Shown here one piece after another: positions 34,897-44,352 of a stretch of DNA of 64,000 nucleotides. A program made the translations under genes and the position numbers. The first letter of the stretch is position 1; the number at the start of each line of letters is the position of its first letter. Origin of the DNA: Pseudocercospora fijiensis CIRAD86 (lineage: Eukaryota > Ascomycota > Dothideomycetes > Mycosphaerellales > Mycosphaerellaceae); assembly GCF_000340215.1 (NCBI RefSeq), contig NW_006921534.1:5448169-5512168 (forward strand). The letters run 5' to 3'. Below the pieces are notes generated by a model, which was given only the letters and a program-made list of their open reading frames with translations, ran no database searches and had not been told where the DNA came from.

Positions 34897-35982
34897 TACT
34901 TGAAGTGTGTGTTCGATAGTTGATTAAGTGTCTACGGAAGAAGCGAGAAGTCGCTAAATAGGTGCAGCGCGTGTATACGGTCTAAGCTATAGGACCCTGT
35001 GTTTCAAGTTACCCCCTCGTATATATGCAAGGCACGTAGGTAAGTACAAAGTCGCTTAAATCAAACAAAGAGGTATTAGTTAATAGCCTAGGCTTCTTGC
35101 CCTTACAATAGCCATTTAGTTAGTTAATAGCCTAGGCTTCTTGCCCTTATAATAGCTATTCAGTTTAGTTAGCAACCTAGGCTTCTTACCCTTAGATAGT
35201 TGTTCGGTTTTAGCAACCTAGGCTTCTTGCCCTTAGATAGTTGTTTAGTTAGTTAGTAGCCTAGGCATCTTGCCCTTAGATAGCCATTTAGTTAGTCCGC
35301 CGCACCCCCTGCATCCAGCAGGTTTAAGTGTTAATTGCGGTTTAGTTAGTAGCTACGACACCCCCTGCTTCTTATAGGTAGGTGCTTAAAGCAGCTATTT
35401 AGTCGTTTAGGTTTAGTCGGTTAGCCGCCGCACCCCCTACTTCTAGTAGGTTAGTGTTAATTGCGGTTAAGTCAGTCGTTTAGTCGTAGTTTAGTCGTGT
35501 TAGGTTTAGTCGTATTAGGTTTAGTCGGTTTAGGTTTAGTCGGTTTAGAAGGCCTAGTTCTTACTAGTTGCTAGCTCTAAACCAGGTCGAGCGGTGTTCT
35601 TATTATCGTCCTTCTTAGCTAGCTTAGAGTGCCGTAGAAGGGCTTTAATGTCGACGCTCTAGAGAGAATAGTTAGTAGGTGTAAGTTTGCGAATGCCGCT
35701 AGTCGCGATAGTCGTAGTAGTCGAGTCGGAAACGGCTATCTTAGCTATTTAGTTGCAGCGCTTAGCTGTTTAGTTATCGGTCTTAGTTAGGTCTTGTTCG
35801 TACCCCCTACTTTATATAAGAGGGTATTTAGTTAGTTAGTCTACGGTAGCAGTCGAGGGCTTATAACTACTTGAAGTATGTGTTCGATGGTTGATTAAGT
35901 GTCTACGGAAGAAGCGAGAAGTCGCTAAATAGGTGCAGCGCGTGTGCACGGTCCAAGCCACAGGACCCTGTGTTTCAAGTTA
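34897..35982 (-). mobile_element. TRIM-like LTR element, right copy (inverted relative to the left copy)
   Basis: Reads on the minus strand as LTR (35,982-35,868), primer-site candidate gttataagccc (35,867-35,857 complement), tandem-repeat interior, purine tract agggggtaac (complement just right of 35,011), LTR (35,011-34,897). Interior units are the same as in the left copy. With the left copy it forms a ~1.1-kb inverted repeat around a 389-bp spacer. The LTR 5' ends differ (gaaacacaggg versus gaatcctgagg), so the two copies are independent insertions or subfamilies rather than a simple palindromic duplication. Confidence 0.75.
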
Positions 35983-36180
35983 GATTAGACGGTCTTTCGG
36001 GGCGCCAATGCGGCTCATGGCTAGAGAAGCTTCTATTAGCTCGCCAGTCGTCTCAACATCGAGCTAAAGTTTGCAATTCCGAACGCGCTGCCAGGTGAAG
36101 TCAAAACATGGCTTAAGCACGTGCAGAGTGGAAGAGAATCGAGAGACAAGGTTAGCTAAGGAGTAAAGCAGCAAACACTG
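35983..36180 (+). pseudogene. Continuation of the remnant interrupted by the right TRIM
   Basis: Frame LDGLSGRQCGSWLEKLLLAR, then Ser/Arg-rich sequence with TGA and TAA interruptions, ending near a GTTAGC donor-like site at ~36,150. Composition is closer to normal than the repeats. No family recognised. Confidence 0.35.
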
Positions 36181-36252
36181 GCAGGCTCACCGACTTTCGA
36201 ATTCTGCTTTACGTGGGATTACGAAGCAGAGCAGGCGCAATGCAGGCTTGTA

Positions 36253-36633
36253 CTACGAGATATCGTCCAGAATAGATGGTAGATTGCGCGAGAGTGAGTA
36301 GTGCGTAGCATTGGAGACTAGTCGCTTCTCAGCGACTAGATTTGGAAGAAGACTTTTCCATTGTGATGATCCGATAGTCGCACTTAGATGGTCGTCTTGA
36401 AGGTCGGATATAGAGATGGAGAATCCCGGGATGTCCAAGCAACATTGCACAAAGGCATCAATCGCCGAGGCGTTGTTGCGAATCTTTTGTGCAACCCTAT
36501 GGGGATCAATTGCGGAGCGGAGGATTCTATGGCAGGACCAACTCACCAAGTGCTCTTGCCTAGTATAGCAAGAATTCCAGGCCGTGTGTGCCTGTGCTCT
36601 AGTACAGCCATATACCATCTTCCGCACCGGCAC
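36253..36633 (-). CDS. Coding-like ORF, 126 aa, unknown; possibly exon(s) of a damaged gene
   Basis: The frame contains a plausible helical region (IRNNASAIDAFVQCCLDIPG, then LPNLVAEKRLVSNATHYSL). An internal GTGAGT (~36,546) and CATAG acceptor (~36,500) suggest an intron, so the protein probably differs from the raw ORF. It lies on the same strand as the ORF at 36,907-37,128 and may belong to the same former gene. No domain recognised. Confidence 0.3.
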   Translation of the reverse strand: MPVRKMVYGCTRAQAHTAWNSCYTRQEHLVSWSCHRILRSAIDPHRVAQKIRNNASAIDAFVQCCLDIPGFSISISDLQDDHLSATIGSSQWKSLLPNLVAEKRLVSNATHYSLSRNLPSILDDIS

Positions 36634-36906
36634 AGCCTTTCCAGCCTCTTTCGGTCTTTCACGGTCAAAGCCGCGGACAGGCTGTGAAGGACCTCAGCGT
36701 TGGAGCGCACTCCCAAAAACTCGATCTGCTAGTCGACAAAGGCTTCGGCAGCGACGGAGACGACGCGCTACATTGTCGCACCGCTCTGTCGTGTTCTGTC
36801 TGTCCAGTTAAGTAGACGTGTGGCCACGTCGCCTTTATCTGCCGATTGTGCGGGCAGGATAGGCAATTCTGCATCCTAATCGGCCTCCTCAATATTTCGT
36901 ACCGCC

Positions 36907-37128
36907 TTAATGAAGTGTCTGTTCGGCCTCCTTGCCGAAGTCGCCCAATTGCCTGTAGACTTTGTGATGTAGCATCACGCTACTCCGAGTTCTCTTGACG
37001 ACATAATGTTTTGCGATCTTCTTGAGGTTGGCTTGCAAAAGAAATTTCTCCTCGGTATCTAGGCTATCCAATATACGGAGGAGCTCCTCGCTCTTCGAAA
37101 GGGCGTGTAATGAGCGCTCGGTCGTCAT
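36907..37128 (-). CDS. Coding-like ORF, 73 aa, unknown; probable exon of a damaged gene
   Basis: ATG-initiated frame MTTERSLHALSKSEELLRIL, charged and strongly helical (EEKFLLQANLKKIAKHYVVK). It lies ~270 bp downstream, in minus-strand sense, of the start-codon fragment disrupted by the copia insertion. A GTACGA donor-like site follows just after the stop. No family recognised. Confidence 0.35.
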   Translation of the reverse strand: MTTERSLHALSKSEELLRILDSLDTEEKFLLQANLKKIAKHYVVKRTRSSVMLHHKVYRQLGDFGKEAEQTLH

Positions 37129-37255
37129 TTCGCCGTCTTGGAGTCAGCGCTGCAAGCTTGGAGCTTCTGAAGCTTCCTGATAATCTGTGAGACCTAAGAA
37201 AACTCGGTCTAGCAGGAGAGTATGCTTCTTCAAAGGGACAAAAAAGGAGGTAAGG

Positions 37256-37299
37256 GCACGGACGATGAGCTGCTCTACGGAGCAGCTCATCGTCCGTGC
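37256..37299. other. Perfect 20-bp hairpin with 4-nt loop
   Basis: gcacggacgatgagctgctc (37,256-37,275), loop tacg, then its exact reverse complement (37,280-37,299). It lies ~105 bp from the copia 5' LTR, within the minus-strand damaged gene. A bacterial-type terminator is not expected here. It may be a small palindromic insertion or a cruciform-derived duplication. Confidence 0.9.
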
Positions 37300-37402
37300 T
37301 TAGTAGTTACGCCTGATCCTTTGTGCTCGGGGTTTCAGCCGGTGCGGCAGTCGCCGGACTCAAACCTGCTTGAGCTGTCTACGGGGAAGACTGGGTAGCC
37401 AT
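37300..37402 (-). pseudogene. 5' end of a host gene cut at its start codon by the copia element
   Basis: On the minus strand the 5-bp target duplication gccat contains an ATG (37,402-37,400) that opens the frame MATQSSP, a TAG, then TAQAGLSPATAAPAETPSTK, a TAA, then into the hairpin. The TAG and TAA fit CAG and CAA altered by RIP. The promoter side of this gene now lies beyond the other end of the copia element (~42,324 onward). Confidence 0.45.
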
Positions 37403-37591
37403 TGTTAGAATACTCGGGAATGTACGAGTCTAGTTAGATTTATAAGCAAGAGAAGGAGAAGGAAGTTGCGAGGTTATTCACTTACGGCTTAGTAATAGCT
37501 TGTAATTCTTGGCGCTAGGGTATATAAGTAGCTAGTGAGTCCTTTGTTCGAATAGCAAGCAATTCTATCGGTTTACCGCTTATCTACAATA
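37403..37591 (+). repeat. Copia 5' LTR
   Basis: 189 bp, tgttagaatactcggg to atctacaata. A tatataag motif at ~37,521 could act as the TATA box of the element's promoter. Confidence 0.95.
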
Positions 37592-37604
37592 GTTATAAGC
37601 CCGG
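37592..37604 (+). other. Copia primer-binding site, complementary to the tRNA-Met anticodon arm
   Basis: gttataagcccgg directly abuts the LTR. The complement of a Met-tRNA anticodon arm (containing gggctcataacc) would be ggttatgagccc; the site matches except for one G-to-A transition compatible with RIP. Priming by an internal half-tRNA-Met is known for Drosophila copia. The same 11-mer follows the LTRs of both TRIM copies. Confidence 0.7.
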
Positions 37605-37854
37605 AACGCAAGTGAAGAAACAAGAAAGTTCGAGAAATTACCCGATTAGGCAGCCCGCTTGCGCAAGGTTAAACCTTATCCGACGTTACTCCGTAAATCG
37701 AAGAAAGCGACCAACTTCGAACAACAATAAGATAACGGTTATTGCTCCGCTATAGACGCCGGTCTATAGGCGAAAAGAACCGATTAATACGAATCAAACG
37801 ATCTAAAAATATCAACGATACGACCGTTACGAGTCGAGAAATCTAACGATAAAG

Positions 37855-40800
37855 ATGTCTACTACCGAGACGACTATCGGCGCGGTAAAGGGAATTCCGC
37901 AACTTACTACCGAGAATTATACTATCTGGATCGATCTAATTCAAGACTATCTATCCGGATAAGGCCTTTGGAGGTATAGGTACGGTATACCGGAATCTAT
38001 AAGCTAAGATACAGCTAAAGCAAGAGAGGCTAAAGAAGAAGACGCAAAAGCGGTTGCGTTTATTAAGTCTACGGCCGGGGATAAGCGTATACACCTCCTA
38101 GGACTACGTACGACTAAGGAGGTAATCGATAAGATAAAGGAAGTAAGCGAGATATCGATAAAGGAACGGGTTTCGACGCTACTCTCCCGTTTCTATTCCT
38201 TTAAAGCACTTAAGGATATCGATACTACGGCTTTAGCTCTTACGCAAATCCAATCCGAGATTAAGGCCGCGGATAAAGACGAAGTTCCCTCGGAGGCCTC
38301 TAAGAAGGCAGTCCTTATTTCGTCCTTAGGAGAAGAGTATTCGTCTACCGTATTCGCCTTAAAGGCGGCCGGTTTATCTACTCTTTCCTACGAGGAACTA
38401 GTTTAGCGACTACGGGACGTTGAATATACTATTACTACTTCTAAAGGCGACGAAGTAGTAGCCCGATATACTAAGGAAGCGGCGAAAGATAAGGCCGGTA
38501 ACGGAAAGAAGGGCAATACGACTAATACGCCTAACAAAGCTAAAGGAAAGACGTGTTACTATTGCCAAAAGGTCGGGCACTTTAAACGGGACTATAGGAA
38601 ATATAAATAGGACTAAAAGAACGGAAAAGTCTAGGAAAATAAGGAGGAATCTAAGATCGCGGCTTAGACGGCTATCGATTCTACGACTCGACTATCTAAT
38701 AAAGGGGATTGGATCCTAGACTCCGGATGCACTAGACATATGTCTAACGACAAGAACTACTTTACGGACTATAAGGAAATAACCGGAAAAGTTACTCTAG
38801 CGAACGGTAAAACAATAAAGGTCGCGGGATCCGGTATAATCCTTGTCTAGTTTAAAGGAATTCCGACTACGATTCCGGACGTTATATACGTACCGGAGAT
38901 CGGTTATAACCTGCTTTCGATAAGCCAACTCTCGGAACGAGGTATTACGACTCTATTTACTAAAGAAGGGGCTATACTTCGAAGAGGAAACGAAGAACTA
39001 GCAAAAGGAGTACGCGTCGGAAGGTCCTACGTTCTAAAGGAATCCGAGTCTATCGGGACTTCGAGAATAGCTACTACTACGACTAAAGGTACTACGCTAC
39101 TTTGGCACCGACGCCTAGGACATCCGGGAGACGAAAAACAACGAAACGTACATAAAGTACTACTAGGAGTCCCGGAGCTTTCGACGTTAAATAAGTCTTA
39201 CGAGACTTGTATTACTACGAAGTCCGATAGACGACAAAGTCGAGAAGAACCCGAAAAGGCAGACTATTGCCTAGATAGGGTATATATCGATTTTTAGGGT
39301 CCGTATAAGTATAGTACCTTAGGAGGAAACAGGTATATACTAACGATTACGGACGACGCTACGAGACGGTTAGATATCCGTCTTACTCGCTATAGAAGCG
39401 ACGTATACGAAGCCTTTAAGGCTTAGAAAAACGAGGCCGAACTCGAAACCGGGAGGAAACTAAAGGCCGTAAGAATCGATAACGCTCCGGAGCTTATTAA
39501 AGCTCTTAAGGCCTATCCGGGACTACGAATCGAAACAACGACGCCCTATACTCCGGAACAAAACGGAGTAGCAGAGAGACAAAACCGTACTATTATAACT
39601 AAGGTACGGGCAGCTTTAGAAGGGTCCGGATTACCTAAACGATTTTGGGGCGAAGCGGCCTATACGGTTACCTATTTACATAATAGGCTACCTATTAAAG
39701 GAAAAGATATAACTCCCGAGGAGCTCTATACCGGAAGAAAGCCTAGCGGAGAATACTTACGGGTATTCGGCTGCCTAGCCTATCCGTTTATTCCTAAAGA
39801 GAAAAGGAAAGACAAGCTAGAAAAGACGGTATTCCCGGGAATCTTCGTCGGATATACGAAGTCTACGAAACAGTATAGGATCTATAATCCTAAGACGGAC
39901 GCTATCGGGATCTATACTAGCGTTAAATTCGACGAATCGACTAAGGGAAGTAGCCTACTATCCGGAGAAGAGCTACCTACCCTACGGCCTATTATAGACA
40001 ACGACGACGGAGATATCGATATCCTAGATAAAGGAGAGTCTCGAGAAGTAGAGGAAGTAGAGGGAGACTCCGAAGCCGAAGATAATACTACGAAACCGCA
40101 AAACGAAGAAGACGGTTTAAATAAAAACGACGACGAAAGGTCTACTACTCCTACGGCTTCTACTACTACGGATTTAAACGAAGGGGAACTACGAAGGTCT
40201 ACGAGGGTCCCTAAAGCACCTAAGAGACTAAGGGACGAAATAGGGCTAGCAGCTCTAAAAGTCGACTATCGAAAGGCTTTCGAAATACCTACCCCTAAGA
40301 CCTATACGGAGGCTATTACCGGCCCTTACTCCCGATAGTAGAAAGACGCTATTAAAGAACACATCGAGTCCTTAACGGCTAACAATACCTACGAGATTGT
40401 CGACTATCCTAAGCCGAAGGACGGAAAAGGGCAAATAAACGTTATTACTCCGAAATGGGTTTTTAAAGTAAAAATACTACCGAACGGACAAATCGATAAA
40501 TTTAAGGCGAGATTAGTAGGAAAGGGCTTTACGCAACGCTACGGAATCGATTACTTTGAGACGTTTTCTCCGGTAATACGTCTCGAAAGCCTACGCCTTC
40601 TCCTAGCTATCGCCGCTAGTAAAGGACTTGCTATATTCCAAATGGACGTAGTAAGTGCCTACCTACTAGGAGAACTAACGGAGGAAGTCTACCTAGCTAT
40701 CCCGGAAGGCCTAGATGTTCCCGGAACTAATAAAGTACTTAAACTCCTAAAAGGAGTACCGGGACTAAAACAATCCGGACGAGTTTGGAATAAGACTATT

Positions 40801-42092
40801 ACGGCCTTCTTTAAAGAATACGACCTCTACGCTATACCCGCGGATCAATCGGTCTTCGTTAATAGCGACTATACGCTAATAGTCGCGTTGTACGTCGACG
40901 ATCTTATTATACTAGCGAAGACAGAGGCGGAGGTTAAACCGCTAAAGGACGGGCTTATACAGAGGTTCGAAATGAAGGATCTAGGTCCCGCTAAGTTTAT
41001 ACTAGGCGTACGAATCGAGAGAGAGGCCGACGGATCTATACTACTAGATCAAAGGCACTATATCGAAAATACGCTTAGAGAAGAGGGCTTAGATCTAGAC
41101 GAAACCTTCCGAGTATCGACTCCGGCAAACGGATATACGAATTTACTACCTATAACAAAGGACGAGGAGGTAGTAGACGTCCGGAGATACTAACGACTTA
41201 TCGGAAAACTAAATTAGACCGTACGAGCTACGAGGCCGGATATATCTTTTCTAACGCAGAGACTAAGCCAATCTACGGTAAATCCGGCTAGGAGACACTA
41301 CGACGGAGGTATCTACGGCCTTAGATACCTAGGGAACACTCGGGACTACTATATAAAGTATAGTCCTATCCCGAAGAACGAAAACAATACGAGTACTCTA
41401 GTTACTCGTCTACCGGTTATCTATACCGATTCGGATTACGCGGCGGACTTAACTAGGAAGTCAACGATGGGATATATATCCCTACTAGCCGGAGGACCTA
41501 TACAGGACGATTAAGCGAGATAGCGGACGGGGGTAATCCCCGTAAACGGCAGCTAGCTTGAAAGCGTTAGACGTTAACTTTTTAAAGGTACGGATAATTC
41601 CTTTAGGCAGTACGCTAGCTTTGACTAGTTAGATCCCGTTTTTAGGGATTACCGCCGTCCGCCATCTCGCTTAATCGGGGTGTATCTTGGTCTACTAAAC
41701 TACAAAGGTCCGTAACGACTAGTACTACGGAAGCCGAATACTTAGCGCTATCCTACGCCGCAAAAGAAGCTATTTGGATCCGAAATTTCCTCGAGCAAGT
41801 CGGATACCTTACGGAAGACGACTATAAAGAACCTACGATTATCTACGGGGACAATAAGGCGGCTATCGCTTTAGTACGAAATCCGGAATTTCATTCTAGA
41901 ACGAAACATATCGACGTAGCGGCACATTACGTACGGGAACTAGTCGAGGACAAGCTAGTCGATATAAAGTACATTCCGACAAAGGACCAACTCGCGGACT
42001 TCCTTACTAAGCCCCTAACAAAAGGGAAGTTCGAAGAAAACGTAAAAAGAGTCCTAGGGACAATAAAACGATTAAGAAGGATTAGGACTTAG
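37855..42092 (+). pseudogene. Copia Gag-Pol polyprotein with about a dozen stops and a MITE insertion
   Basis: Begins ATG at 37,855 (MSTTETTIGAVKGIPQL) and ends TAG at 42,090-42,092. Removing the 180-bp MITE plus one 2-bp duplication leaves 4056 nt, an exact multiple of three. Order: Gag; zinc knuckle CYYCQKVGHFKRDY (~38,554; last Cys replaced by Tyr, a TGT-to-TAT type change); protease WILDSGCTRHMS (~38,710); integrase HRRLGHPG zinc region, catalytic Asp regions (ITDDATR, VRIDNAPE) and PEQNGVAERQNRTI; reverse transcriptase with KWVFKVK, FQMDVVSAYL and YVDD (~40,891); RNase H with YTDSDYAADLTRKS and STTEAEYLALSYAAKEAIW. Stops are TAG or TAA, at Gln/Trp-type positions. An ORF of 183 codons (40,642-41,193) in RT remains intact by chance. 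Confidence 0.92.
41503..41682. mobile_element. 180-bp MITE inside copia RNase H, TA target duplication
   Basis: TIRs of about 28 bp: left caggacgattaagcgagat (41,503 on) and right, reverse-complemented, caccccgattaagcgagat, continuing through gcggacgg and ggtaatccc. TA flanks both sides (41,501-41,502; 41,683-41,684). Excision with one TA restores the frame GGPISWSTKLQ expected for copia RNase H. Size, TIRs and TA duplication fit a Tc1/mariner-type MITE. It is non-coding. Confidence 0.9.
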
Positions 42093-42129
42093 CTATTTGG
42101 TTTACGGCTAAATAGCTAAGTAGAGGGAG

Positions 42130-42318
42130 TGTTAGAATACTCGGGAATGTACGAGTCTAGTTAGATTTATAAGCAAGAGAAGGAGAAGGAAGTTGCGAGG
42201 TCATTCACTTACGGCTTAGTAATAGCTTGTGATTCTTAGCGCTAGGGTATATAAGTAGCTAGTGAGTCCTTTGTTCGAATAGCAAGCAATTCTATCGGTT
42301 TACCGCTTATCTACAATA
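42130..42318 (+). repeat. Copia 3' LTR
   Basis: 189 bp; three transitions relative to the 5' LTR (ggttattc/ggtcattc, tgtaattc/tgtgattc, ttggcg/ttagcg). Preceded by purine tract tagagggag and followed by target duplication gccat. Confidence 0.95.
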
Positions 42319-42674
42319 GCCATGTTCGGCGGCTAGACAGGCAGTGTGGTCCAACCAGCTTATTCCCACGGGACACTGCCCATCAAAAGCGGGTGAATGC
42401 GACAATCCTAGAGACCGTGCTGTGCCGGGCGCATTGCAATTTGATGTCATGCATATTTGGCTATCTGAGTGGCTGGTCAAAGGATGGCCGCTACTCCACA
42501 AGATTGCAAGCACGGGTCTGGCTCAGGTCCTTGTCGAAGCACTATGCTTTTCGAGTTATGGTGCAAACCGAGCGAATTTGAGATTGAGGCGAGCACAGAA
42601 TGCCGGGCCTCAAAGATACAAAGGCATGTCCACCGGTCGACGTTCACTAACTGCGTAGCACAAGAAATATCAGC

Positions 42675-43532
42675 ATGCTTTCTGCTGTTCCGTTTAGAGC
42701 GGATGGAGTGTTATATGTCATCCTCTTTGGTGGAACACAGCAGTTTGAGTGCAACCAGCTCTGTCTATACCTCCCTTTGGAGATTGTCCTGCTACACATT
42801 ACAGCTTTGGCACCATGTGATCTAGCTTCACTCATGTGGAATAATCTGGCCTGTATCGGCTTCGGGCGAGAGCACAGCTTTGTGCGACCAACACCTCGCG
42901 GCCCACGCCAAAGGTTACTGTCAGGAATCAAGTCCGACGATTATATTGGATTCATCAGCATCGCTGTGGCTCATCATATGGAATTCAGCGCATCGGAATC
43001 GGAGGCATTCGAACATAACCTGGAAGCGGCGATCTCCGACATGCTGAGCTATGTAAACACTGGTGCTGACAACGATGACCTTTCCGAGAACCAAGGCAGC
43101 TTCAGGCGATTCATCAACCAGTTGCCGCCATTCCGTCTGGTCTCCACTGAATTCAATGAGCTTTTGCAGACGGCGGCTACCCAGCGTTTAGAAGAATTGC
43201 GTTCGACAGGTGGATTTTCGAGCAACCCGAATGACGAGCCCATATATTGCTTTCAACAGTCCGAGCAGTTTGAAGCATGGCTGTGGGATTGGATTCTGCC
43301 CACACCTGACTATTCACCGAACTCCAGAACACTCCTGAGTCCAGGCGACCAAGTTGCATATGCAGAAAGGGAATCTCCAGAAGGTGGCTCGGAATCCCTG
43401 TCATCTGTTGCGGCAACATCGATATTGCCATATCGCTCAGAGTCCTTGGCATCAAAGAAGCGAAAGCTAGATACGGAGTTCTTAACGACTTCTTTCTGTG
43501 GCTCTGGCCTTGGGGCAGCCGGCGCTAGTTGA
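42675..43532 (+). CDS. Hypothetical protein, up to 285 aa, acidic with C-terminal nuclear signal-like motif
   Basis: Long ORF with normal composition. The N-terminal ~100 residues are hydrophobic and less coding-like; a shorter start at MEFSASESEAFEHNLEAAIS (42,979) is plausible. The middle is acidic (NTGADNDDLSENQGSFRRFI), then YCFQQSEQFEAWLWDWILP, a Ser-rich stretch and SKKRKLD near the end, like a nuclear localisation signal. No DNA-binding domain seen. It may be the C-terminal part of a regulator whose 5' part was lost to the copia insertion ~350 bp upstream, but this is inference. Confidence 0.45.
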   Translation: MLSAVPFRADGVLYVILFGGTQQFECNQLCLYLPLEIVLLHITALAPCDLASLMWNNLACIGFGREHSFVRPTPRGPRQRLLSGIKSDDYIGFISIAVAHHMEFSASESEAFEHNLEAAISDMLSYVNTGADNDDLSENQGSFRRFINQLPPFRLVSTEFNELLQTAATQRLEELRSTGGFSSNPNDEPIYCFQQSEQFEAWLWDWILPTPDYSPNSRTLLSPGDQVAYAERESPEGGSESLSSVAATSILPYRSESLASKKRKLDTEFLTTSFCGSGLGAAGAS

Positions 43533-44352
43533 AAGGTGGATGCGCAGAAAGACTATGATAGCGTGTTAAATTTTTCAAGTTGAAGCTGATACCTGCGACG
43601 TTGACGGCGTGATGTTCCAGAGTAACTGTAGAATTGTGGGTGGATGCAGGTGAGGTCGAGGAGCCCACTACGGGCCGTCTTCCCCGAACCCCCGGCCACA
43701 CGTGATGTGACCCCTGTCTCTGTTCAATTTCAGTATCCGGGAGTCGGTGATAAGACTAGACCGGATATGGATAGGTGGAAGCTACAGCGGAGCGCATTAG
43801 CGCAGATTTTGGGTCGAAAAATTGATGCCTAGTCGTGTCTTCATCCACAGCAACAGTGTGGAAGCAGCCACAAATACATCATTCTGATGGACCTCGGAGA
43901 GCCGCGAGATAGTATTCTACCATTGTTCGAGCTGTTCAGCTCAGTTGCGGAACCTTTGCGAGACGGTGAAGATCGTGTTGAGATTCATTGAGATGAAAAA
44001 TGATTGTCGAGTTTCAAACGGAACCATTAGCCAACCATTTTCTCAAATTCACGACGCTTTCAGCAGCCGCAGTATCAGCTGATCACATGAGAATAGTATT
44101 CTTGTCCTAGCTCAATCCTGGAATGATCGATGATTTGACGTCTCACTTGTCAGAGATCAGATGAGCCGCATGCATACCTGTCTGTAGTTTTCCTCTACTC
44201 TAGTTACAATAGCCCACCGGCTAACCATGATTGTCGGAGAAGAGACTGCTCTATTTCGTCTTTGCTATTTGAAATGCAACCAGCTCAAAGGCTTGCAAGA
44301 TTGCCTGTCACATTTACTGCTCAGTTGCCTTTCCCATGCTTTCGGTTCCATC
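43533..44352. other. Intergenic region, no supported gene
   Basis: Normal composition. Only one short frame (43,644-43,832 +) with no domain or signal. Confidence 0.4.

Larger units (their letters stand above)
37403..42318 (+). mobile_element. Full-length Ty1/copia LTR retrotransposon, lightly RIP-mutated
   Basis: Length 4916 bp, bounded by identical-length LTRs (189 bp each) and a perfect 5-bp target duplication gccat (37,398-37,402 and 42,319-42,323). The LTRs differ at only three sites, all C/T or G/A transitions. LTRs begin TG and end TA (probably CA before RIP). A primer site gttataagcccgg follows the 5' LTR; a purine tract tagagggag precedes the 3' LTR. A single gag-pol frame fills the interior (separate entry), interrupted by point stops and one MITE. 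Domain order protease-integrase-RT-RNase H defines copia. This is the youngest visible large insertion in the window. Confidence 0.95.

Noticed and set aside
37256..37299. Hairpin as an intrinsic transcription terminator
   Set aside because: No U-tract follows and the sequence is eukaryotic; intrinsic terminators are not used there.
40642..41193. Open frame of 183 codons matching reverse transcriptase
   Set aside because: It is only the longest stop-free stretch of the copia gag-pol pseudogene, starting at an internal Met, not a separate gene.
42344..42825. Several overlapping + frames downstream of the copia element
   Set aside because: No domain and no consistent start or splice pattern; may contain the separated promoter of the gene cut by copia.
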